Shown piece by piece: positions 49,215 through 57,728 of a stretch of DNA of 64,000 nucleotides. The stretch comes from Dyadobacter psychrophilus. GTDB taxonomy: Bacteria; Bacteroidota; Bacteroidia; Cytophagales; Spirosomataceae. Position 1 is the first letter of the stretch. Each line of letters starts with the position of its first letter. Location of the stretch: positions 186,001 through 250,000 of the forward strand of contig NZ_FUZA01000007.1 in assembly GCF_900167945.1 (NCBI RefSeq). Direction: 5' to 3'. Made by a program: the position numbers and the translations under genes. A model generated the notes under the pieces. That model saw nothing but the letters and a program-made list of their open reading frames with translations. It did not search any database and was not told the DNA's origin.

Positions 49215-50689
49215 TACAAAGCCTCCTTCGTTAGCTCATTATTAACCGTCCGCCAGATTCCGAGCGGATTGGCATTTCTTAATTCTTCAGGTAAAAACTC
49301 ATCCGGCCAGTTCTGGAAGCTCATCGGGCGCACAAAACGCTTGATCGCGTCCGAGCCTACGGATGTAAACTGACTGTTGCTTGATGACGGAAACGGTCCG
49401 CCGTGGTGCATGGATTTGCAAACTTCTACGCCGGTTGGGAAGTTGTTGAAAAGAATCCGGCCGCATTTGTCGGTTACCAATCCGATCAGCTCTTCATTTT
49501 CAGCCAAATCCTCGTTCGTTGCCAGCAATGTGGCTGTTAATTGTCCGTGCAGCTTTCCACCGACAGAAATTACTTCATCAATGTTCTCACATTTGATAAT
49601 CAATGCGAACGGGCCGAAAACTTCTTCCTGCAATGCATCATTGTTCAGGAATGTTTGCGCGCTTACCGTGGCAACCGTCGCGCCGCCTTGTCCTTCCAAA
49701 ACTTCCGTTTCGGTTACAGCAAGGATCTCAACGCCAGGTTGTGTCGTCAGTTTTTTGCATCCTTTTTCATAGCTTTCAGCAATGCCTGCGTGAAGCATAT
49801 GGGAAGGGGCAATCTTTATAATTTCTTCTTCCAATGCATTTTCAAATGTTTCCAATGCAGGACTTTCAACGGCAATTACAATGCCCGGATTGGTGCAAAA
49901 CTGACCTACGCCCAATGTTAGTGAACCCGCATATTGCTTCGCCAATTCAGCCGCCGAAGCTTCCAATTTATTTGGCAATAAAAACACAGGATTAACGCTG
50001 CCCATCTCGGCAAAAACCGGAATTGGATCAGGCCTTTTTGCAGAAATCTCAGCCAATGCAGTTCCAGCGCGGTAAGAACCTGTAAAACCAACCGCCTTGA
50101 TGATCGGGTGGCTTACCAGAAACTGTGATTCCTCATTGGTTTCGAAATAAACATGCGAAAAAGTGCCTTCCGGGAAACCGCTTTTCTTAACGCCCCTCGC
50201 GATGGCCTCAGCCATGATCCACGAAGTTTCAGGATGGCCGGGATGCGCTTTCACCACGACCGGACAACCGGCCGCAATGGCACTCGCCGTGTCACCGCCC
50301 GCCGTTGAAAACGCAAACGGAAAATTGCTCGCACCAAAAACAGCAACGGGTCCTAATGCAATGCTCGTTTTACGAATATCAGGCTTAGGAGGCGTCCTTT
50401 CGGCATTTGCCGTGTCAATGCTGGCGTCGAGCGGAGCACCTTTTTCCAATGCATCGGCATAGCTTCTCCATTGAAAGATAGTCCGTGCTTTTTCGCCTGT
50501 TAAGCGTGCTTCGGGCAGGTTTGACTCTGCTTTTGCGGTTGCAATGAGCTCAGGACCAATGGCTTCAATCTCGTCTGCAATCGTCCGCATTAATGCCACG
50601 CGCTGCTGGATCGAATGTTTTTTTATGATCACAAAAGCCTCAAGAGATTTTTGCAAAATGGCTTCCAGTTGTTCTTTTGAAGTTGTCAT
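49214..50689 (-). CDS. 2-oxoglutarate semialdehyde dehydrogenase (aldehyde dehydrogenase family)
   Basis: 491 residues with the full ALDH fold. Catalytic C265 lies in GVGQFCTNPG and the general base E228 in FAEMGSVNPVFLLP. The nucleotide-binding region contains VAVFGASNFPFAFSTAGGDTASA and GFTGSYRAGTAL. The FCTNPG and EMGSVNP wording fits the NADP-dependent 2-oxoglutarate semialdehyde dehydrogenase subgroup. In this operon it performs the last step, giving 2-oxoglutarate for the TCA cycle. It overlaps the epimerase start by one base and lies 91 bases after the deaminase gene. Confidence 0.93.
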   Translation of the reverse strand: MTTSKEQLEAILQKSLEAFVIIKKHSIQQRVALMRTIADEIEAIGPELIATAKAESNLPEARLTGEKARTIFQWRSYADALEKGAPLDASIDTANAERTPPKPDIRKTSIALGPVAVFGASNFPFAFSTAGGDTASAIAAGCPVVVKAHPGHPETSWIMAEAIARGVKKSGFPEGTFSHVYFETNEESQFLVSHPIIKAVGFTGSYRAGTALAEISAKRPDPIPVFAEMGSVNPVFLLPNKLEASAAELAKQYAGSLTLGVGQFCTNPGIVIAVESPALETFENALEEEIIKIAPSHMLHAGIAESYEKGCKKLTTQPGVEILAVTETEVLEGQGGATVATVSAQTFLNNDALQEEVFGPFALIIKCENIDEVISVGGKLHGQLTATLLATNEDLAENEELIGLVTDKCGRILFNNFPTGVEVCKSMHHGGPFPSSSNSQFTSVGSDAIKRFVRPMSFQNWPDEFLPEELRNANPLGIWRTVNNELTKEAL

Positions 50690-50780
50690 GGGCTGGTTAG
50701 GATAATTTCTGTTTGTAAAAGTCGCAAAATGAATGCGAATCCAGCTTTAAAATAAAGCCGGATTGCGCAATGCGACAATG

Positions 50781-51719
50781 TTATGCAACAGAAACTTCCG
50801 AAGACAAATTCAAATAATCGGGCAATGCAGGCTGAGTTGCAATGGCTTGATCAATGATAGCAAGCACTTTTTCGCGCTCTGCGCCTTCCAGAACTAATCT
50901 TGGTGCGCGAACGAATTCTGAGCCTATGCCTGCTTTTGTAGCGGCAAGCTTGATGTTTTGAACCAGTTTTGGATGAATGTCCAGTTCAAGTAAAGGAAGA
51001 TACCAACGGTAAACGGCCAATGCTTCTTTGTATAATCCGGCTTTCACCAGATTGAAAATCGCAACGGTTTCTTTCGGGAATGCATCCACCAAACCGCCTA
51101 CAACGCCGTCGCAGCCCAACATTACTTCTTCCATAATCAATGTATCCACACCGCAGAAAACCTTGAAACGGTCTCCGAAACGGTTATAAAGGCGGGTAAC
51201 ATTGCTTACGTCGCGTGTTGATTCTTTGATGGCATGCACATTCGGAACCTTTGCAAGTTCTTCAAACATGGCCAGCGTCACTTCAATTTTGTAATCCACC
51301 GGATTGTTGTAGATCATCAATGGCAATGATGTGCTTTGTGCGATGGTCTTGAAATAAACAACCGTTTCATGGTCGTCTGCTTTGTAACGCATCGGAGGCA
51401 ACACCATCAGACCGTCCGCACCCGCAGCTTCGGCTTCTTTGGCAAGGCTTACCGCTTCGGCAGTCGATTGCTCGGCGATACACACAACGATCGGGAAATC
51501 CTGGGCAACAATGCTTTTTGCATATTTTACCAATTCCACTTTTTCCGCTTTGGTCAAAGTGCTTGCTTCGCCCAATGATCCTGAAACGATAGCGCCAGTG
51601 ACGCCTGCTTCGATCTGCACTTCCAGATTTTTACGGAAAAGATCAAAATCAATGCTGTCATCTGATTTGAAAGGCGTTAGCAACGCCGGAAATACACCTT
51701 GCCAGGATTCCTTGTTCAT
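50781..51719 (-). CDS. DapA-superfamily lyase, probable 1-pyrroline-4-hydroxy-2-carboxylate deaminase
   Basis: 312 residues. The DHDPS/NAL TIM barrel shows VFPALLTPFKSDDSID, VSGSLGEASTLTKAEK, Y137 in LPLMIYNNPVDYKI, and the Schiff-base lysine K165 in VHAIKESTRD. The family contains dihydrodipicolinate synthase, but the operon with epimerase, D-hydroxyproline oxidase and 2-oxoglutarate semialdehyde dehydrogenase indicates the hydroxyproline deaminase, which makes 2-oxoglutarate semialdehyde and ammonia. It is first in the operon and has a candidate promoter directly upstream. Confidence 0.92.
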   Translation of the reverse strand: MNKESWQGVFPALLTPFKSDDSIDFDLFRKNLEVQIEAGVTGAIVSGSLGEASTLTKAEKVELVKYAKSIVAQDFPIVVCIAEQSTAEAVSLAKEAEAAGADGLMVLPPMRYKADDHETVVYFKTIAQSTSLPLMIYNNPVDYKIEVTLAMFEELAKVPNVHAIKESTRDVSNVTRLYNRFGDRFKVFCGVDTLIMEEVMLGCDGVVGGLVDAFPKETVAIFNLVKAGLYKEALAVYRWYLPLLELDIHPKLVQNIKLAATKAGIGSEFVRAPRLVLEGAEREKVLAIIDQAIATQPALPDYLNLSSEVSVA

Positions 51720-51758
51720 ATATTGATTGTGTTAACTATGAAAGATCTGATTTTTTGT

Positions 51759-51785
51759 CAAAGTTAATTGTTGGTTACCCGCCAA
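51759..51785 (-). promoter_or_regulatory. Candidate promoter of the hydroxyproline operon
   Basis: On the minus strand, TTG (51783-51785) and TAACTTTG (51759-51766) are separated by 16 bases, one less than the usual Bacteroidota spacing. The -7 element ends 39 bases before the deaminase start. Confidence 0.42.
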
Positions 51786-51841
51786 ACATTTCAGGTATTA
51801 ATCAATAATATACGAATTTTAACATAAAACGAAATCCGGCT

Positions 51842-53770
51842 TCAAGGTTTGTTTTCTACGAATACGACTTGCGCTCGATCCGCTTTTCTAACCTTTTTCA
51901 GGAAGTCGATCCAGGCTGGAAAATCCTTGGCATTGTAGCGTCCGCCGTTCATAACGACCTTCCGGGAGCAAAGGAGCTTGTTGTTTTCCAAAACCGTCTT
52001 GGACTCATAAGTCCCGAAAACCGAATTGATCTGAAAAGAAGGCAATGTGGTTTCCAGTTTATAATTCGCTGGAATGACATAAGACACCGTGTCAGAATCG
52101 GTAAAGTCGTACACAGAGCCGGGCAGATAAAAGTCCGTTGTGCGCTCCGAAGTTGCCGGTAATTCAAATCCGCGGCTTAGTAATGTAGGTTTAATGAAAA
52201 GTCGTGAGCCCGTTTTGGTGGCGCAGTTGCGGACATTCAGGGATAATTTCTCGGTAATGGTCGGTTCTGCTTCCCGGCCTTCGAGGAGTTCAAAACGCTG
52301 CAAATCCAGACTTGGTAAATTGATCTGGTTCATGAGCCATTTCTTTTGCTCTTCTTTATTACCATTGTGAAAAACACTATTCCGCGATTCCTGCTGCAAG
52401 CCTGCATATAATGTATGCACTTCCACTTGTCCGTTTCCGCCTTCGTCCAGGTTCACATTCGCGCGACTTTTCCGTGTGTTTTGATGTGATTTATAAACAG
52501 GCGTTTGCACCAGCTTCCCACCTTCGGGCGTGACGAGTAATGCATAGCGGCTGCCTGTGAATGTGCCCATGAAGTTAGGGGTGGTGGTCTGGCTGGTGCA
52601 TTCGAGCCACATCGTGTCTTTTGCAACTACGGCGCAGGCGATTACGTGGTTGAACTGGCTGCTGGGAAAGTCAGGCTTCATCATGGCTTCACTGCCTGCT
52701 TTGATCAAGGCAACATAAGCAGGAATTCCCGCCTGGCGCAATGCAGCGACGGTAAAATTGCTCAGCGCTTTGCAATCGCCGTAACCTTTGTTGGCCACGG
52801 TCATGGCATCAATGGTTTGCCAGCCGCCGATTCCCAGCTGAATGCTGACATAACGTGAGCGCGTTTGCATCCATTTGTATATTTTTTCAACTTTTTCGCG
52901 ATCCGTTTTTGCATCCTTAATGACAAATTTTATCTCGGTAACCGTTGCAGGCGGAAGCACGTCACGGCCTGCATTCAATGTGTGATAAAATTTACCAAAA
53001 TCTGCCCAGGTGTTAAAATTCCCCTGATAATCCTGCACTTCAAAATCAGAAGGCGCTGCCATCACGAGCGGCAAATAGTCGATCATGGGAAGCGGGTAAA
53101 AATCGGTTGTTTTGGAAACGGGTTGGTTTCTGACAACCCAGGTGTAAATGTCCGATCCGCCTTCCCCTTTGGTTTTCATCACCGGATTTACACCATTATA
53201 TTCCTTGTAACGAAACTTAAAATCGGCTGGCGTTTTGATGGTGAACTGCGCGCGCTCAACGGCCGTCTTTTCATCAGAAAGAGGCATCCAGCGCGGATAG
53301 AACATCATATTTTTCTCCTTAGTCTCGTAATTGAACTCAATGGTGTAAGGATAAGCATAGCTCTTTTTACCAAAATCAGCCAGTTTAACCCTTGCATCGG
53401 TGATATTATCTCCGCCGCCGCCATAACCATAATCCGTAATGTCTGCGTTTTTGAGCTTTTTCTGAACTTTCCCGCCTGCATCATAAAGGATGCCGCTGAT
53501 ATCGGTGATCTTGGTAAATTTATCATAACCCACAAGAAGCTGGCCATACTCATTTTCGCCCTTGTCATTCAGAATTGTAACAACTGTGCGCTTCTTGTGC
53601 CGCGCTTCGGCTTTTGAAATAATCTCAAAAAAATCATCATCCAACCGCACAACGGCATTGGCACCTGCATTGAGTTCGGGACTTATTTTCGTGACGTCGA
53701 ATTCATCTTGCGCCTGAACCTGACATAGCATTGTGCAGGCTAAAAATATAGTAGAGAATAAAAATCGCAT
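51842..53770 (-). CDS. DUF3857 / transglutaminase-like protein
   Basis: 642 residues with a signal peptide ending near QVQAQ (about 20). DUF3857 covers about 50-230 (VVTILNDKGENEYGQLLVGYDKF, YPYTIEFNYETKEKNMMFYPRW). A transglutaminase core follows, with the catalytic Cys in GYGDCKALS and His in QFNHVIACA; the third position reads WLECTS, with Glu where Asp is usual. A C-terminal beta domain (about 480-642) ends the protein. It is envelope-associated, function unknown, and may act on peptides or cell-surface proteins. The related gene 53780-55816 lies 9 bases upstream, so the two are co-transcribed. Confidence 0.9.
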   Translation of the reverse strand: MRFLFSTIFLACTMLCQVQAQDEFDVTKISPELNAGANAVVRLDDDFFEIISKAEARHKKRTVVTILNDKGENEYGQLLVGYDKFTKITDISGILYDAGGKVQKKLKNADITDYGYGGGGDNITDARVKLADFGKKSYAYPYTIEFNYETKEKNMMFYPRWMPLSDEKTAVERAQFTIKTPADFKFRYKEYNGVNPVMKTKGEGGSDIYTWVVRNQPVSKTTDFYPLPMIDYLPLVMAAPSDFEVQDYQGNFNTWADFGKFYHTLNAGRDVLPPATVTEIKFVIKDAKTDREKVEKIYKWMQTRSRYVSIQLGIGGWQTIDAMTVANKGYGDCKALSNFTVAALRQAGIPAYVALIKAGSEAMMKPDFPSSQFNHVIACAVVAKDTMWLECTSQTTTPNFMGTFTGSRYALLVTPEGGKLVQTPVYKSHQNTRKSRANVNLDEGGNGQVEVHTLYAGLQQESRNSVFHNGNKEEQKKWLMNQINLPSLDLQRFELLEGREAEPTITEKLSLNVRNCATKTGSRLFIKPTLLSRGFELPATSERTTDFYLPGSVYDFTDSDTVSYVIPANYKLETTLPSFQINSVFGTYESKTVLENNKLLCSRKVVMNGGRYNAKDFPAWIDFLKKVRKADRAQVVFVENKP

Positions 53771-53779
53771 CTTGGAGGG

Positions 53780-55816
53780 TTAGTTAGCCTTTTTCTTGAT
53801 TACCAAAGGTTGCGCATGCTTTTGGACCACGCGTTCAAAGAACTCTTTTACGTCGTGGTATTCTTCGGCGTGAAAATTCGTTTTGGAAAGCACAATGACG
53901 CTGCTCACCTGAATCATATCACCTGACTGCCGCACCTGGTAAACAAATTTTCCGGCTTTTTCTGGGAGGCTTACGATTTCTGCCTTTGGCATTTCCTCCA
54001 AAACATAACCTGCCGGAAGCTTATAATTACCAATGAACGATTCCGACATTCCGCTGGTAAAATCGAGCGGATAAATCCGTTCTTTCGATTTCAGCGGATT
54101 GCTTTCCCAGCGACCGGCAAGAATTGGATTGAAGTAAAACAAATCGGGTGAAGCATTCTCGTCTTCCAGTTCAAAATCGCAGGCAACATTAACTGCTCCT
54201 TTCAAATCTTCATTTTTATTCTTCACAGCAATGTTGCTGATCTTCCACTCCGGCGACCGCTTTTTGAGCACTTCGTGATAAATGTCGTCAGCCTCTTTTA
54301 CATATTTGTCGCGCCAGCGCAATGCTTCATAACCGGCAAAGGAAATGCTGTAATTGCCTTTAATGCTGCCATCTTCGGGTAAAATATTCGCATTTACCAT
54401 TTCCAGTTTGGTCTGCGAGTCCAGCGGTTTTATATCCAAGAACCGCCCCGATCCTTTCTTTGGAATGAGCCTGCCATATCCGTTCAATGTGTGCTCGGGA
54501 AGGAGGCCGAGCTTGGCATACGGCTGTGTGGCGTCCAAAAAGTATTCTTTTCCGGCAACTTCAACGTGGCTGATCACATAATTGCAGCTTTCCAGAAGCG
54601 GAATTTCTTTCAAAAACCGGCCATTGGAACGTGTGCTGAGAATAACCGGATCTGCATTGAGATCCAGCTCTCGAAGCAATGAGGTCAGAATCAGATTCAC
54701 CTCAGTTGCATTGCCGGCTTTGTTTTCATATGCCTTCCTGACGCCATCTCTTGAACCCAGAAAGGACGAACCGTCCCATTTCATGTGGCTTTGCAGATGC
54801 CGGTAAGCCATCTCCATTTTTTCCTCCGGCGTCTTGGCGGTTTGCATAATTTCGTCACGCTTTGCTTTCAGGAATGACGATTTGCGCAACTCTACACCAA
54901 ACCAGTTCGCCTCGTTCAATGTCTTTTCAACATCATCCCAGGTGTTGGAAAAATGCTTCGATATTTCACCGGGCACCTGAATGACGGAAAGCTCAAAATT
55001 CACCTTTGACAGATAATCGCTTTCGGTCGTAATAAAAGGTTCGTTGACAAATGCAGGTGCATCTTTCACGACAAAACGATAGGCAACGCCGCGCCCGTTA
55101 AGCCTGGACGAGCCTACATGCACATCCGTAGGCTCCTGTTCGCTGATATACAGGGGCAGGTAACCGCTCATGGTTGTTTTATATTCCAGAAAAAACGGGA
55201 TAGTTATGCGGAACTCGCTCCACTTGCTCGGCACAGACGCCTGAAAAGTCCAGGGACTGGGCTTATCGCGGACGGTCAATGGCGTTGTGCGCCTGTAAGA
55301 ATATTCGATCACGGAACCCTTCCGTGCATTGGCGAGATTGAATTTGTAAGTATAATATTTGCCCGTGGCCTTTTCCCGCTTGATCGACTTCCGGTCCATG
55401 GCTGTTCGTACAAGCTGTCCATTTTCCATATTATAGGTGAAGCCCTGAATGTCGTCCATCAATTCCTGGTTTTCGGGCCCGCTGCCCTCGTAAGTATTGA
55501 TCGCAACGGAAGCCCTGTCAAGGGCTGACTCTTTCAGGATTTTGATCCTAATCCAGGATTCCATCACCATTACCAGTCCGCGGATGTCGTCGTAGCGATA
55601 GGTAACTTCACCAAAATCGTAGAGGTAAACGGCAGCGGCAGAGCTATCGCCTTGAAATGCCGCCATTTCCACATCGGCACGATCGACAACCCCAAACTTA
55701 GGCTTGAAATCATCCTGGGCAGCAACATTAAAAGATAGAAAAGTGAGCATGGATAGGACGTAAACCTTCCACAAGACAACGCAGGACAGTCTGCACTGAA
55801 GTAAAAAATGAGTCAT
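53780..55816 (-). CDS. DUF3857 / transglutaminase-like protein lacking catalytic residues
   Basis: 678 residues from the ATG at 55816; other in-frame Met codons exist, and the signal peptide clearly ends at FNVAAQ. It has the same layout as the neighbour: DUF3857 (GLVMVMESWIRIKILKE, GSVIEYSYRRTTPL), a transglutaminase-like core, and a C-terminal beta domain. The position of the catalytic Cys reads KAGNATEVNL (Ala) and the His position reads CNYVISHVEV (Tyr); the Asp is kept in FLDATQPY. It is therefore probably not an active transglutaminase and may be a binding partner of its neighbour. This degenerate form is known in Bacteroidota. Confidence 0.87.
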   Translation of the reverse strand: MTHFLLQCRLSCVVLWKVYVLSMLTFLSFNVAAQDDFKPKFGVVDRADVEMAAFQGDSSAAAVYLYDFGEVTYRYDDIRGLVMVMESWIRIKILKESALDRASVAINTYEGSGPENQELMDDIQGFTYNMENGQLVRTAMDRKSIKREKATGKYYTYKFNLANARKGSVIEYSYRRTTPLTVRDKPSPWTFQASVPSKWSEFRITIPFFLEYKTTMSGYLPLYISEQEPTDVHVGSSRLNGRGVAYRFVVKDAPAFVNEPFITTESDYLSKVNFELSVIQVPGEISKHFSNTWDDVEKTLNEANWFGVELRKSSFLKAKRDEIMQTAKTPEEKMEMAYRHLQSHMKWDGSSFLGSRDGVRKAYENKAGNATEVNLILTSLLRELDLNADPVILSTRSNGRFLKEIPLLESCNYVISHVEVAGKEYFLDATQPYAKLGLLPEHTLNGYGRLIPKKGSGRFLDIKPLDSQTKLEMVNANILPEDGSIKGNYSISFAGYEALRWRDKYVKEADDIYHEVLKKRSPEWKISNIAVKNKNEDLKGAVNVACDFELEDENASPDLFYFNPILAGRWESNPLKSKERIYPLDFTSGMSESFIGNYKLPAGYVLEEMPKAEIVSLPEKAGKFVYQVRQSGDMIQVSSVIVLSKTNFHAEEYHDVKEFFERVVQKHAQPLVIKKKAN

Positions 55817-55950
55817 GCAACGAATAGAGAAAGAGGTAGAATTAATATGCATAATTGCAGCATTAATTTGATTTTAGCAAAAAATTTGTAACTGTTCGTA
55901 GATTTTTTTTCACTCAAATCCGCCCAAATGCGAAAACAGATTTTAATGCC

Positions 55951-55958
55951 TATTTTTG
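55951..55958 (+). promoter_or_regulatory. Candidate -7 element of the Gfo/Idh gene
   Basis: TATTTTTG matches TAnnTTTG and is followed by CACC. It ends 75 bases before the ATG at 56034. No clear upstream TTG was seen in the 217-base divergent gap. Confidence 0.4.
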
Positions 55959-56033
55959 CACCAAAATGAAGCTTTGCTTTGTTCAATAATTACCTATTCC
56001 TGCTAACCCGGAACATTAACATTTAACATTATT

Positions 56034-57125
56034 ATGTCATCTTTCGAAAATGGAAGTCCACTTCGCGTACTCGTAGTCGGTTGTGGCAATATGGGCGCTT
56101 CCCATGCATTTGCGTATCATTCGCTGGACGGTTTTGAGATCTGCGGAATCGTTTCAACCGGTAAAAGCAAAGAGGTTTTGAATGAAAAACTTGGTGGCGG
56201 TTATGCCCTTTTCAGCGATTATGAAACGGCATTGAAGGAAACCAAACCGGATGCGGTCTGCATTTCAACTTACCCGGATACGCATGAGGACTTTGCTGTA
56301 AAAGCATTGGAGCACGGCGCGCATGTTTTCATCGAAAAACCACTTGCTGACACCGTTGCTGGTGCTAAGCGCGTGGTAGAAGCTGCGAAAACGGCTGGCA
56401 AAAAAGTGGTTGTAGGCTACATTCTGCGCGTGCATCCTTCCTGGGAACGTTTTGTTGCCGAAGCGCAAAACCTGGGCAAGCCGCTCGTAATGCGCATGAA
56501 CCTGAACCAGCAAAGCCACGGTTACATGTGGGGCGTTCACCGGAATCTGATGAAAAGCCTGAGCCCGATTGTGGATTGCGGCGTACATTATATAGATGTA
56601 ATGTGCCAGATGACGCGTTCCAAACCATTGCGTGTGAATGCAATTGGTGCGCGATTAACGGAAGACATTCCTGCTGGAAACTATAATTATGGTCAGCTTC
56701 AAATTTGGTTTGAGGACGGTTCTGTGGGCTGGTATGAAGCGGGCTGGGGACCGATGATCAGTGAAACTGCGTTTTTCGTAAAAGACGTGATCGGACCGAA
56801 AGGCAGTGTTTCCATTGTGGCCAAAGATGCAGGCGGATCAGGCAAGTCGTCGTCCGTTGAAGCGCATACCAAAACCGAATCAATCCGCGTGCACCATGCA
56901 GACCTGAATGATCAGGACGAATTTGTAAAAGAAGACTCCTGGATCAATCTGGAAGACGAACCGGACCATCAGGAACTTTGCAACCGTGAGCAACGCTATT
57001 TCCTCAAAGCTGTGCGTGAAGATTTAGACCTGACAGACCACCTTCAGGATGCCGTTACGAGCTTGCAAATTGCATTTGCATGCGACGAGTCTGTAAAGAC
57101 CGGACGCACTGTGGATCTCGTTTAA
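56034..57125 (+). CDS. Gfo/Idh/MocA family oxidoreductase
   Basis: 363 residues, no signal peptide, cytoplasmic. Rossmann motif VLVVGCGNMGASHAFAY near 14-30, CISTYPDTHEDFAVKALEHG, and the catalytic HVFIEKPLADTVAGAK, where the EKP lysine is intact. The C-terminal domain includes IVDCGVHYIDVMCQM, with the conserved Gly-x-His-x-x-Asp that positions substrate. It oxidises or reduces a sugar or cyclitol with NAD(P). It is a single gene followed by a terminator, with the second SusC/SusD locus downstream. Confidence 0.92.
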   Translation: MSSFENGSPLRVLVVGCGNMGASHAFAYHSLDGFEICGIVSTGKSKEVLNEKLGGGYALFSDYETALKETKPDAVCISTYPDTHEDFAVKALEHGAHVFIEKPLADTVAGAKRVVEAAKTAGKKVVVGYILRVHPSWERFVAEAQNLGKPLVMRMNLNQQSHGYMWGVHRNLMKSLSPIVDCGVHYIDVMCQMTRSKPLRVNAIGARLTEDIPAGNYNYGQLQIWFEDGSVGWYEAGWGPMISETAFFVKDVIGPKGSVSIVAKDAGGSGKSSSVEAHTKTESIRVHHADLNDQDEFVKEDSWINLEDEPDHQELCNREQRYFLKAVREDLDLTDHLQDAVTSLQIAFACDESVKTGRTVDLV

Positions 57126-57141
57126 CAGCCTGAAAACAAAT

Positions 57142-57194
57142 AAAGGCCTTGTTACTTATCGGTTACAAACCGAGAAAGCAACAGGGCCTTTTTT
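57142..57194 (+). terminator. Rho-independent terminator after the Gfo/Idh gene
   Basis: AAAGGCCTTGTT pairs with AACAGGGCCTTT (one G-U pair), with an inner CGGTT/AACCG hairpin at 57160-57172, followed by a T-run to 57194. Confidence 0.85.
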
Positions 57195-57257
57195 ATGTAA
57201 ACTATCGGTTAACTAATTGATATCGAGCGAAAATTGATCATTATTGACTGAATTTAT

Positions 57258-57271
57258 GCAAACGTTTGCAC
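57258..57271. promoter_or_regulatory. LacI-family-type operator upstream of the second SusC gene
   Basis: TGCAAACGTTTGCA is a perfect 14-base palindrome with the central CG and the AAACGTTT core typical of LacI/GalR-family operators. A second AAACGTTT core lies at 57703-57710, 19 bases before the SusC start. No LacI-family gene is in the window, so the regulator would be elsewhere. Confidence 0.6.
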
Positions 57272-57728
57272 AGAAAATTATATTTTTTCTCTGTCTCGCA
57301 TTCGAAATTTATTGTTAATTATTATAATATTGCAACGTATTTTTAAGACTTTTAAAAATCTCATCCAATTGGATATTGTATTGCATCTTTTTTTCACTTT
57401 GAAAAGTCACGCAAATACCCTGGCACAAATCACGCTCCTGGCACCTCTCGCGATTAAGAATTTCGTTGCACCTAGTTTGCAAATCAGAACCTTCTAAACA
57501 TTAAAAATTCCTAACAGAACTTTGTCGGTGCCAAAAACTTGCCTTTTCAAAAATTGAATTAATTAAATAATAACCATAATTTAAAGCATAAGTACAAGTC
57601 CATTTCCTCACCTTAAAAACTACTAATTTATGACGCAGAAAACACTCGATTGCTAAAATTCACTTTGTACCGATTTATGAACATTTGCCAAGATTGCATG
57701 AAAAACGTTTAACCAATAACTAACCTAC
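57272..57728. other. Long leader region of the second SusC/SusD operon
   Basis: About 460 A+T-rich bases without a convincing gene. A 61-codon frame at 57312-57497 has no protein-like character. The region should contain the SusC promoter and a long 5' leader, plus the AAACGTTT core near 57703. No riboswitch or sRNA could be assigned by eye. Confidence 0.5.

Noticed and set aside
50781..51719. Dihydrodipicolinate synthase for lysine synthesis
   Set aside because: The fold fits, but the operon contains the other three hydroxyproline-degradation enzymes and no lysine-pathway gene.
57312..57497. A 61-codon frame in the SusC leader
   Set aside because: A+T-rich, no recognisable ribosome site or family, and composition like the surrounding non-coding DNA.
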